Shown one piece after another: positions 12,247 through 22,146 of a DNA stretch of 64,000 nucleotides (the stretch's first letter is position 1; each line of letters starts with the position of its first letter). A model generated the notes under the pieces. That model did no database searches. It was not told the DNA's origin and saw only the letters and a list, made by a program, of their open reading frames with translations. The stretch is taken from positions 6,300,965 through 6,364,964 of the forward strand of contig NC_083344.1 in NCBI RefSeq assembly GCF_019175385.1. Direction: 5' to 3'. The stretch comes from Lycium barbarum (lineage: Eukaryota > Streptophyta > Magnoliopsida > Solanales > Solanaceae). The position numbers and the translations under genes were made by a program.

Positions 12247-12517
12247 TTATATGAATCTTTCAGGAACCCCGAGTTTCATCAATTTCTTTTCGACCTTGTC
12301 CTCTTGATCCTTTAAGTTGCACGCAGCGATTGAGGCCTCGTATCTTTGTTTTATTGAATTTTCACCTTCTTGCATACCATGTTGTCTAGCTTTGTCTTCT
12401 TGATCTTTTATTTGTACTTTCACCTGTTCCAACTTCTGCCAGTACTCATCAACGTTCTTGCTTCTTGAGGATGACATTCTTGGCTTTGGTATATGTATCA
12501 ATCTCGACCACTGTTAA
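12247..12517 (-). CDS. Terminal exon of an unrecognised small coiled-coil protein gene
   Basis: I do not recognise this gene. On the minus strand a splice acceptor 'tattaacag' precedes 12517. The open frame then reads through MSSSRSKNVDEYWQKLEQVK and a Lys/Glu/Gln-rich stretch likely to form a coiled coil (DQEDKARQ, KDQEDKVEKKLMKLGV), ending in ERFI and a stop at 12247. The frame is also open upstream of its first ATG (12501), fitting a last exon rather than a complete gene; earlier exons were not found in 12518-13000. No signal peptide or transmembrane segment is present. A degenerate relative lies inverted at 15952-16238. It could be the tail of a gene whose first exons are lost, or itself a relic. 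Confidence 0.4.
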
Positions 12518-12584
12518 TACAAAAATAACAAATTTAAATAAGCTAAACAAAGTATCCGAGATGATAAAAGTAGATTGGGTTGCT

Positions 12585-12675
12585 AGCTACTAGAAAAACA
12601 CGAATTATCCCGAAAGGCTAATCGGAGCCTGTTTCGCAAGAAGTCCATTCAAAAATTTGTATTTTTCTTGTAGTG
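12585..12675. mobile_element. Very short CACTA-type MITE
   Basis: This 91-bp segment starts 'agctactagaaaaaca' and ends 'tttttcttgtagtg', near-inverted repeats of CACTACAAGAAAAA type. It sits just upstream (minus strand) of the small coiled-coil exon. Its termini differ from those of the large CACTA element (CACTACTAAAAAA), so it belongs to a different subfamily. Confidence 0.55.
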
Positions 12676-13969
12676 ATTGGTTGCTCTCTCTACTACGTTA
12701 AAATACATTAGAGTATATGTATAATAATCTTTTGCAACTAGAATTTAATAACATTAAAATATTTCGAATACATCCTTGAGAAGATGGTATGAGAATAAGT
12801 AATTTTTTCTTCAAATATATATGATATGTCCAATGTAACAGAACACAAATAAGCAAAACATATAATAGAAAAGAGCAACATTAATAGTCTTAAGAAAAAC
12901 AAAGAACTTAAGAGATCAACTCAAACAGAAAAAAAAACTTACGTTATTAACGAAGCCTAACTGAATTTGTGTGAAAGAGGCACCTTAATTATCACATGCA
13001 TGTACTTCATTTGATTTATATAGACGCCAATGCCTTAATTTTTTCCTTATTTTTTCGTCTCTCTTTTACTCGTACAAATTAATGTAAATATTACTAAAAA
13101 TAAGAATTACCATATTTAGAGGGAGAAGCTACAAAATGAAAGAAAACCGCCTAGGAAAACAATGGAAAATTTAAGAAAAGTCAACTCCAAGAAAAGAGTG
13201 GACAAAGAAAAGGAAAATTTGATAAATGAAATAAGGAAATAATAACATATAGGAAGAGAGTTTTTCTTGTTTATTTTATTAATTATTTTTATTTATTTAT
13301 TTAGGGTATGTTTAGTTCGTTTTCTTTAAAGCAACTCAAGCAAAAAAAAAAAAAAAAAAAACTAAAACAGAAATGATTTAAATACCATTGTAACTAGCTA
13401 TAATAGTAAGAAAGTGTTGAGAAAATAAACAAATCGTTTTACAGTATGTTAGTTTAAAATTAAAATGAGATACAGTTCACAAAAGTTACTCAAACATTAT
13501 TTAATAAATATAAAGTCTACTCAACTTATAGAAAACTAGAGGCACACTTTTTTTTTCTTTTTTTTCCCTTCAAAATTAAATTAAATAAGATAAGGTAATA
13601 GTAATAGTAGAGTAAAAGCAACTTAAATTCAAATAAAAATTCAATTTAACATGCTAATAACCAAAAAGATCACAAAATTTGAACGGTAGAAAATGACCTT
13701 ACAAGTATCTCAACCGGTATTTTATATTATTATCGATCTCCTATATTTACTGATTAATGATCTCCTCGATCGGGCAAGTGTGTTCTTAAAAATTAAAATG
13801 AATACCATCGTTTAAACATATTTTCTGAAATCACTTTTAATATAATTTCTTAGTATCAGGAACCAAAATAATTTTTCCTCAAAGCATGGTTGGTTTATAG
13901 ATTTAAGATTTCAAAAAACGAGAACAAAAACACTTAGAAACGAAATATAAAGTGTCACATATTATACAT
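12676..13969. other. AT-rich intergenic DNA, nothing recognised
   Basis: I see no gene, RNA or clear repeat. There is an A run near 13345-13360 and general AT-richness. Earlier exons of the minus-strand coiled-coil gene, if any, would have to lie here, but none could be identified. Confidence 0.4.
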
Positions 13970-14937
13970 CAGAGCTGTCAAAACGGGTCAGCCCAGCCCA
14001 AGCCTCGTCGGCCAACGAATTTGGTGGGTAGAGCGGGCCGGCCTTTCATTTTCAAGGGCCTTTAAATGGCCAGCCCAACCCAACCCTAGAAGGACTGTGG
14101 GCTGGAGTGGGCTAGCTCCTCATTTTTTTTTTTTCAATTTCTTTTTATAAAAAGAATTCTTTTCAATCTAATAGTCAAATCTATAATTATGTCGCTTTGT
14201 TAACATTTCTAACATATGATTATATGAAAGCACATAGTTCTACGACAACTTATAGCTTATTCAACACCAGCAAATAGTAAAGCACAACTGATTCACTGTG
14301 ATAATTAAAATTGTCTTAATTAACAACTTCATCTTCGTCTACATTCATATGCAGATTTAATTAGTTAAACATTATCAAATAGATGCATTAAAATCAATAA
14401 TATTTACATTTACTTAGAAATGTTACCTCTTTGAACTTGGGTAACGTAGTGCAACCAATTCGAGTAGCAACAGCCAACAAGTGTTAGGACATTTTCACGA
14501 TGGATGTAACTTTTATACTTGGTGATTAGGTACTTTAGTAGTAGATAGTATTCATGCGTAAGATACTAAAACTTATTCGGTAATCAATATTCCTAGTTTT
14601 TACTTCTTTTTCACAATTTTCTTTTAAATTTTGAATTCACATGAAATCACAATCGAGAATGCAGCTTCTATACTTGGTGATTAGGATTTAACGCTAAATA
14701 AATAAAGTATTGTGTGAGATATTAAGACTTATTCAGTAACCACTATTCCTAAATTTTTTTTCACACTTATCTATTAACTCTTAACTTATAAACAGCCTTT
14801 TGGCCAGCCTCGATCAAGCCTCAAGGGACAACGGGCTGACTTGGGCTGGGCTTATAAGCCTCAATTTAAATGGGCTTGAATAATCTTAACCCAACCCTAC
14901 CTAATAGCAAGCTAGGTTGGGCTGGCCTCAAGGGCTT

Positions 14938-14940
<3 letters not shown>
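13970..14940. mobile_element. Non-autonomous hAT-like element (CAGAGCTGTCAAA type)
   Basis: It starts 'cagagctgtcaaaacgggtc' followed by 'agcccagcccaagcc'. The right part holds mirror-image blocks such as 'gggctgacttgggctggg' and 'ctaggttgggctggcctc'. The GGGCTGGCC / GGCCAGCCC blocks at both ends form long imperfect inverted repeats. The extreme right terminus is missing or has been replaced by the adjacent (AT)n run. A direct repeat involving 'atacttggtgattagg' is seen near 14516 and 14671. Confidence 0.5.

Positions 14941-14993
<53 letters not shown>
14941..14993. repeat. (AT)n microsatellite
   Basis: About 53 bases of pure AT dinucleotide repeat lie exactly between the hAT-like element and the Harbinger-type MITE. 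Confidence 0.95.
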
Positions 14994-14994
<1 letters not shown>

Positions 14995-14996
<2 letters not shown>

Positions 14997-15283
14997 GCGT
15001 AATACATAAATAGACCCTCAAAATTGGCCTCATTTTTTAAGTATGCCCCCCAACTTTGGGTGTGCACAAGTAAGCACCTCAACTTGTAAAAAGTTGAACA
15101 CATGAACACAAATATTGACATGGCACATAAATTTTGGAGGTGCTTAGATGATCATTTTGTAAGTTAAAGCGTTCAACTGATAAAGTGGAGACAAGTTGAG
15201 GTGTCTACTTGTGCACACTTAAAGCTGGAGAGCGTACTTAAAAAATGAGACCAAGTTTGAGGGTCAATTAATGTATTATGCCT
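14995..15283. mobile_element. PIF/Harbinger (Tourist-like) MITE
   Basis: The ends 'aggcgtaatacataaatag' and 'aattaatgtattatgcct' are inverted repeats. The 289-bp element is flanked by TAA on both sides (14992-14994 and 15284-15286), the target duplication of this superfamily. A diverged sister copy is at about 57305-57588 in a kinesin intron, sharing 'acaagttgaggtgcctactt'-type internal sequence. Confidence 0.75.
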
Positions 15284-15326
15284 TAAAAAAAATTACAACA
15301 TATGTTTTGACATAAGAAAAGTAAAA

Positions 15327-15328
<2 letters not shown>

Positions 15329-15355
<27 letters not shown>
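15329..15355. repeat. (TAA)n microsatellite
   Basis: This is a run of nine TAA/AAT trinucleotides. Confidence 0.9.
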
Positions 15356-15359
<4 letters not shown>

Positions 15360-15674
15360 AGCTGAGTGAGGCTTGTTAACATTAGTTCCCTTTCACTTTG
15401 GGTGCATCTCTTAGTTCTTTGCTTTTCTTAAGAACTTAGCAATAATGTTGCTCTTCTTCGTTCTTTATTTTTTGTTTATATAGATTTTTATAGTACGTTC
15501 ATGGACAAAATTATAAATATAGTTTAAATAAGAAAAGTAAAGAAATTGTTAATGTATTTAAAATGCGACAAGCTCTTTAGTATCTGATTTAGTTTCATTA
15601 GGATTAGTAAGGTAAGGCCCAGCGGGGCATGTTTCTACTCTATTCTTTGAGGTTCGCTTTTATAAAACTCAAAT

Positions 15675-15910
15675 ATGCCAACAACAACATACTAAGTGAA
15701 ATCTCACAAAGCGGAGTCTGAGTAGGGTAGAGCGTACGCAAACCTTACTCCTACCTTGGGAGGTAGAGAGGTTATTTTCGATAGACTCTCGGTATAAGGA
15801 CAAACAATTTCAAATCAGTATGAACCCTGCACCAATACGATGTGTGCCTTCATCGTCAAACTCCCCATTTTCTTGGATAATAGACTCAAAGTACTTGAAA
15901 CTTTCTTTCC
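15675..15910 (-). mobile_element. Internally deleted RTE LINE fragment
   Basis: A (CAA)n start, the standard RTE 3' tail and then, directly joined, a piece matching the RTE reverse-transcriptase gene ('caccaatacgatgtgtgcct', 'gactcaaagtacttgaaact'; compare 39916-39995) show a minus-strand copy with an internal deletion. It abuts the pseudogene at 15952. Confidence 0.75.
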
Positions 15911-15951
15911 TTTAGATGTCATCGATTTAATTTAATTGTGTTAAATATTGC

Positions 15952-16238
15952 AGTATATATGTTGTTCAAGTTTGACATATATACCAAGATCGGGAATGGA
16001 CAACGTACGAGAGAAACTTAGCGATGAAGAATAAGTTGGAAGAGATGAGAGAACATATACAAGAGTGAACAAACTACATTAAACAACTTGAGGTACAAAA
16101 AAAAATCATGAATGTGATTTGAGGAGAGATAGATTCGATGCTTCAAATCATCTCAATGAGTTGTAGGATAAAGAAACCAAGCTCGAAGAAAAATTGCTGG
16201 AAAACGGTGTTAGCAACTACAAATTCTTTTAATTTCTT
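15952..16238 (+). pseudogene. Degenerate paralogue of the 12247-12517 coiled-coil exon
   Basis: After a splice-acceptor-like 'ttaaatattgcag' the sequence 'gttcaagtttgacatatata' followed by 'ccaagatcgggaatg' parallels the start of the minus-strand exon ('tcgagattgatacatatacc' then 'aaagccaagaatg'). Its end, translated DKETKLEEKLLENGV, parallels DQEDKVEKKLMKLGV. The middle has a changed frame and stop codons (for example TGA after HIQE). I infer two copies of one exon about 3.5 kb apart in inverted orientation, this one dead. Confidence 0.5.
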
Positions 16239-17508
16239 AGATTTAGGGATTTAGTAGTTAGGACTTCCTCAAGTTTGTTACTAGCTAGAACTTCAAATTT
16301 GATATTTCAGTCAGCACTTTCTCTTATGTTGTTCTTTATCTTTTTCCAGATACATTAAGATAAGGGAAGTTTTTTTACTTTACTTTTGGACATCTCATTA
16401 ATTAAGAATAATAGTATGCAAATTATTTAGGCAAATATATCAAGAAGCGTTAGAATTATTTTTGTCAAAGCCTATCACATGTATTCAATCGTAACAGTTT
16501 ATTTTTTTCACAACACGATATCATCCATTGTGACTGTTGAAATAGTCTTATTTGTCTATTTTAATTCTATCTAATTAGTGCAATGGAACAATTCATCAAA
16601 AATGATGTTAGCTGATTAAACTGTTTTTGCAGCAGTTTGAAATCTGCTTTGTATTAGTATTACTAGGTGGGAGATGCCCGTGCTGCGCATAGGCCCAATA
16701 TATAGTTATAATTTTTTTTCAAAACCGATTTATTATTTTATTCGTTTCAATTTATATGACATAGTTTAATATAACATTTTAAAGATTAAGAATTTAGAAT
16801 TTGCAATCTTAAATGGCACAATATTTTTATGGCTGCAAAACCTTTTATCCTTCTTTTTATCTAATTTTCTCATTAGACAAAAAGCTTATAAGAATAATCA
16901 TAATAAATGGATATTTAAAAAAGATAATAGTTGAATTTATCTTGATGAAGGCTGGGCGAAACCTAGAACAACATTTTTGGAAAAGCTTCTGCATTGCTTC
17001 CTAATCAATATTTATTTATCTTATCAGTCAAAACAATTAGCATACAACAAACTTTCAAATACATATTTTATAAAAAGAGTTGGTCAAAAATCTCGAAACA
17101 CCCATGAGACTACTCAAGTACAGGACCAAAAATAACAGTCTATTTTAAATACCATCACATTATCTTTCAATTGAATTCCAAATAAAATTCATATAAAATT
17201 ATAAAGGCAGAAGCAGAAGTGAAATTAATTTTATTAACCCTAAAGATTGAGAACTTAAAAAGAAGAAAATTAGCCGTTTCTGATTAACTTGAGGCAGGGT
17301 CTAGGACTTCATGTGAATAATTTGTCTTGGAAAAGACATGGATATGACATAAGCAGATCATGAGACAGGTGAAACTCCTCAACGGTGATTCGTATATAAG
17401 AGAAACTAATGAAAAGATATTTCTCCAAATTAAATAAAAGACAAAAGAGAAGCTTACGGCTTTTGGCAGCACACTCCTTAAGAAAATATTAATTCTTAAA
17501 AAAAAATA
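16239..17508. other. AT-rich intergenic DNA with a weak MITE trace
   Basis: No gene is supported; the small open frames at 16813-17004 (plus) and 17284-17472 (minus) show no family features. Around 16738-16830 the sequence 'cgtttcaatttatatgacat' resembles one end of a Stowaway MITE of the kind seen at 19119. Confidence 0.4.
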
Positions 17509-17510
17509 TA

Positions 17511-17772
17511 CTCCTTTCGTTCACTTTTACTTGTCCATTATTTCCTTTATAGATTTTTATTTTTACTTGTCAATTTTCACATATCAAGGTAAGACAAATT
17601 TTCTTTTCTTTTTTACCCTTAGCATTTATTACTCATTTCAAATCATTCTTCCAACTCCAATACAATTATACACCATTTAATAGGGGTATTATGATAAAAT
17701 ACATATCTTAATTATTATTTCTTAAACAGCGTGAAAAGTCAAAACGTGACAAGTAAAAGTGAACGGAGGGAG
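17511..17772. mobile_element. Stowaway MITE, copy 1
   Basis: This 262-bp element is flanked by TA on both sides. Its ends 'ctcctttcgttcacttttac' and 'gtaaaagtgaacggagggag' are inverted repeats ending in the Stowaway-type CTCC / GGAG. Confidence 0.85.
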
Positions 17773-17806
17773 TAGATATTTTGACTAATTTACTCTAATT
17801 AAAGTA

Positions 17807-18066
17807 CTCCTTTTGTTCAATTTTACTTGTCCACTATTCCCTTTATGGATTTTCATTTTTACTTGTCAATTTTCACATATAAAGGTAAGATAATTTTTTT
17901 TCCTGTTTTACCCTTAGCATTTATTACTCATTTCAAATCATTTTCCCAACTCCAATACAATTATACACCATTTTAATAGGGTATTGTAGTAAAACACCTA
18001 TCTTAATTATTATTTCTTAAACAACGTGAAAAGTCAAAACATGACAAGTAAAGTGAAGGGAGGGAG
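17807..18066. mobile_element. Stowaway MITE, copy 2
   Basis: This is a second copy of the same family, 34 bases after the first, in the same orientation and also flanked by TA. The internal sequence is nearly collinear with copy 1 with scattered substitutions. Confidence 0.85.
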
Positions 18067-18161
18067 TAATACCTATTTAATATACTACACTATTAGTTTC
18101 TTGATTACATAAAAACTCACTTACCTATATAAATAGGGATGAATTTGAAAGAAAATAATTA

Positions 18162-18422
18162 CTCCTTTTATCCCAATTTATGTGGCACCTTTCGGGTTTC
18201 GAGAGTCAACCAAGTGTTTCTTTGATCAGAATTTTTTATGTGCCTTTTAAATTTTAAGTTGTTCATTATTGTGATTTATAATATCTTTTAACGTAGTTTT
18301 TAAATATATAAATTTTATTTTTTAAAAAAATTTAAAACTTTTATGTCTGAATTCACGGTTAAAATTTAAAAGGTTAAATCTTAAAATTCCGACTATGACA
18401 CATACATTGGGGATAGAGGGAG
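18162..18422. mobile_element. Stowaway-type MITE of another family
   Basis: It is flanked by TA, starts 'ctccttttatcccaatttat' and ends 'ttggggatagagggag'; ends and length fit Stowaway, but the interior differs from the pair at 17511-18066. Confidence 0.75.
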
Positions 18423-18718
18423 TAATACCTTTTGATTCTGTAAAAGCAGTTACTTGGAACCAATATAAAAATGTGGAAACTACATCTTATGGATAGAGGC
18501 AGTATTATAATAAAGTAACAAAAAAAAAAAAACTAATTATGGTATAAAATCTTAAGTGAACGTGACACTTTTTAGTTGGCACGAAGTTTTGGTATGGAAT
18601 TTATAGTAGGTGAGTTGCGGTGTGGTATCACATGTTCGAATCTGGACTTTGATTGCTGATGCACTGTCACATTGTCTAATAAGGCAATTTCCTGGCAACA
18701 AAACACTTTTGACATTTC

Positions 18719-19473
18719 TCGAGAAAATAACAAATATGGTCCCTTATTTTGGTAATAGATACATTATAGTCTCTTAAGTATTATCTGTGCAGTTTTGGTC
18801 CTTTAATTTATCAAAAGAAAAGTGAGTACGTTTGGTTTAGGTCAAATATTTACCAAACACTGATTGTTAAATCTAATCGAAACTGTGAGAATAGAAAATA
18901 TTTAACAAGAACTCACATTTTGAAGTATAGATTTTGCAGTTTATGTTATTTTGGTATATTTCAAAAGTCTAGTGCAGCTTTTTGAGGTGTAATTTATGTT
19001 TTTTTTTTAATTTATTTTTTGTATTTTGTGTAGATTTTTATGTTGCGATTTCTAAAATTTTGATGAAAATTTTGGTGTTTCTGGTTAGAAAATATTTTTA
19101 CAGTACTCGTTAAATTTAGTCCCCTTGTTTCAATTTATATGGCACACTTTCTTTTTTATTTTGTCCCAAAAAGAATGTTACCGTTCTATATTAAGAAAAT
19201 TTAAATTTTTGAAATGATTTACCGCCAGACAAATATCTAAGGGTTGTTTTGGACCACACATATTAAACTTTTTCATTTTTTTTAAACTCCGTGCCTAATC
19301 AAATTGTGCCACATGAGACAGAGGGAGTAGTAATTGGAGTTAAACATTTGATGAAAGACCAACAGTGCTCACTTTTGACAAACTTAAAAGACCAAACTTG
19401 CTTAAGTTGACACTTAAAGGACTATTTTGAACCTACTATAAAAGATAAGAGACCATTTTAGTTATTTTCTCGA
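18719..19473. mobile_element. Fold-back element with inverted ends
   Basis: The left end 'ctcgagaaaataacaaatat' plus 'ggtccctta' mirrors the right end 'agagaccattttagttattt' plus 'tctcga'. Further mirrored segments (gaccaaaac / ...ggtc) continue inward. A Stowaway element at 19119-19327 lies inside. No coding sequence is present. Confidence 0.55.
19119..19327. mobile_element. Stowaway-type MITE nested in the fold-back element
   Basis: It begins near 'ccccttgtttcaatttatat' plus 'ggcacac' and ends 'gtgccacatgagacagaggg' plus 'ag' followed by TA. Confidence 0.6.
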
Positions 19474-19655
19474 CATATTTTAGTCAAAGCCATACCTTGC
19501 TGTGCAAGTTGTGTTTCCATATGTACATACACAGATATTCATTCGCTTCATCCACACTCCAAGAAAAAAAGCTTACCTAAGCAATTACGTAAGTTCAGAA
19601 TATACTATAGTAGTATTAAATAAAATAAAAAGTCCACCCCACATCTTGTGCTTCA

Positions 19656-19743
19656 AGAAAATCCATTTTCTTGTTTTCTTCAATAGTATATTACTATATA
19701 GAAAATCCATTTTCTTGATTTCTTCAATAGTATATTACTATAT
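19656..19743. repeat. 44-bp tandem duplication
   Basis: The unit starting 'agaaaatccattttcttg' occurs twice in direct tandem (period 44) with one visible difference (tgtttt / tgattt). It lies about 300 bases upstream of the inferred ABCB promoter. Confidence 0.85.
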
Positions 19744-20024
19744 AGTGGTAGTCATTTTTGGTAAGTAAATTTAAAGGGAAGTCAGGCGGCAGCCTGCAGC
19801 AAAAGAAGAACATAGAGGAAACTCACTAAGTATTCATTTCTCCCAAGGAAACTCAAAACTTTACAGACATAAAGTGCATTGCCCGGAAAAAAAGGAAACT
19901 AAAACAAATAGTTGGTAGGTCCCAAAAAACCTTAACAACCAATGTCAGTCTGTCAATCATAAGGAGAAAGAAAAGAAGATTGAAGTTGATCCACCAAGGG
20001 CAAAATTGTTTATAGAGAAGTGGA

Positions 20025-20081
20025 CATATATATTGTATACTCATTTCTGTATAAGCAGGCTAGCAGAATCTGCTGTTTCAG
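20025..20081 (+). promoter_or_regulatory. Inferred core promoter and first non-coding exon of the ABCB gene
   Basis: A TATA-like 'catatatatt' (about 20025) is followed by a short stretch ending in 'tgctgtttcag' and a donor GTAGTT at 20082. The matching acceptor 'ctctttttcag' ends at 22025, before the 5'UTR segment 22026-22146. This gives a 5'UTR intron of about 1.9 kb. It is an inference from sequence signals alone. Confidence 0.35.
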
Positions 20082-20149
20082 GTAGTTTGCATGACTTTTT
20101 CCTATTTGCTTTACATACTTAGATTCTTGATATGTTTTACCTGAGGTCT

Positions 20150-20365
20150 ATTGGAAACGGTCTGTCTCCCTTCATGAGATAGGGGTGAGGCGGGGTATAC
20201 ACCACCCCTCACCAAGACCCTATTTGTGGCCAGTGGCGGAGCTAGAATTTTTATTAAGGGGTTCAAAATCTGCTATATATATAAAAAATAATTTTAACCT
20301 GTGTTTCGGATGAACCCTCTAGTCCCTTACAGTAGGTATGTTGTTGTTGATGATGATGATCAAAT
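20150..20365 (+). mobile_element. RTE tail interrupted by a hAT-like MITE
   Basis: RTE tail motifs (gaaacggtctgtctccc, caccaagaccctatttgtgg) are cut at about 20228 by 'cagtggcggagctagaattt' and a short MITE related to 10979-11163. The tail resumes with 'gtaggtatgttgttgttg'. So the MITE entered an older retroposon, all inside the inferred 5'UTR intron. Confidence 0.6.
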
Positions 20366-22146
20366 TAAGGAGATAATTCTGATTTGTTAGGATGTTCTGT
20401 CTGCTTTGTTAGGTGTCATTTTGTCATTTTCATCCTTTAGTATCAAGCATTTTGTTTTGTTAGAATGCTCTGTTTGTTTTGTTAGTTTTTTTTATCTTTG
20501 AAGGTTTGATTGATTGTTCAATTAGTGTTATGTCAGCAAACTAATGTGCACCTTCTCAAAAACAAAACAAAATAGAAGAGAAAGAAAAGGCATATTTATG
20601 AAATCTCCATAAATGCATTTGGAGTTTCTATTTTTCAGATTTTTACTTTTGTTGCTTCATTTAATGAAAAAGCTATAGTTTTGGGATTTTCATAATAATT
20701 TTAGGGGATTATGCATCCAATTGCTATTTTTTTTGTTGGGGGTCAATTTTGTCATTTTCATCCGGGTTTGAAATTTTTTCATTACTACTACTATTTATGT
20801 GTTCTTTCATGAATGAAATTTCCTGCCAATTCAAAAACTGAATTTTGTTAACTTAGATATTGCATTATCAGTGTTTGAATATTTTGAAATTTGAAGTATG
20901 CGCGCAATAACAATATTTTGATTGCTTCATAAACTACTGTTGTTTCTTTTACTTTGGTTATCTTTACTATTTTTGATCGCAATACTTTTCATTCTTCAAT
21001 ATTTTCATCATAGCAATTTTACTCTTATTTTTCCAAACCTGTTTCGAAAAACACCTTTTCTTGAGCTGAGCGTCTATCGGAAATTTCCTTTTTACGGTTT
21101 TACCCCACAAAGTATGTCGTTGTTGATAAGTTAGCCGACAATTAATAGTAATAGAGGTCGAAAAGTTAATGAAAATTATTGTGGAAGTTGGGTTTCTGAT
21201 CTTGAAAAAATTTATTCTTGTTCATGACTAAGTGTCTATAATTACATTTCTGTTAAATAAAATGCTTGATATTTATCCATCTTATTCTCATATTTCTTAC
21301 CTCTTATGTGCATTTATTCTTGACATTTGATATGGTGAATAAGATTAAATAAGAAAGGAAGTTGTTGGTACTTGTTTCATTCTGAGTTCAATTATAACTA
21401 CACAGTGAATGACAAATCAATTTGATTGAGATAAGCACAAGTTGATTAAAATTAAATTGTAATTACATGTGAGATATGAAACACATATAGATAATGTAGA
21501 AGTTGAAATGTAGAACCTTTGATATGGATTTTGATGCCCTTAATTTTGCAGTTGGATGAGAGCAAGTTGATATTGATGAGCAGATTATGAAGTTGAAAAT
21601 AAAATCAGAGTGAGTTGCATGATGGTTCAATTATAGGAAATAAAGAGAGTAGACTAAATCAAATAATGTTTAGAAATACTTTAAGAAACTACTCTAATTT
21701 AATAGCGATTGAATAATATAGGGGGATTTTTGACTGATTTATGACCAGAATGATCTTATCCTATGTTTATTTCTTGGTATTCTAGGAAGTTAATGGAATG
21801 GGGAGTATCTTCTTTCATTAATTCCTTATAGATTAAGCTTTTTTTCCTGATTGAATGAGCTTTATTTGTCCGATATTATGTATAAATATCATCCTTTTTT
21901 AGATAGATACCTTGTCATGTTATAATCCACAGTCCAGACTCCAGATAATTGATCAGTACTCGTTTGTTGCTTTCTTCCCTTCTGTGTTTCTATTGTGCTT
22001 TTAGTAAAATGCTACTCTTTTTCAGGTCTGAGTAATAGCCTGCGAGCGGAAATTATATGCTAGTGTAATTGGGATTCAAGGTGTTGTGACAACTAAAATT
22101 ACTCTTAACATTGGAAGCATAGGCACAGCTCGCGCAGGTTCTTGAT

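Noticed and set aside
12247..12501. Treating the coiled-coil frame as a complete 84-residue gene
   Set aside because: The frame is open past the ATG to a clear splice acceptor at 12517/12518, and the paralogue starts at the same acceptor, so a terminal exon fits better.
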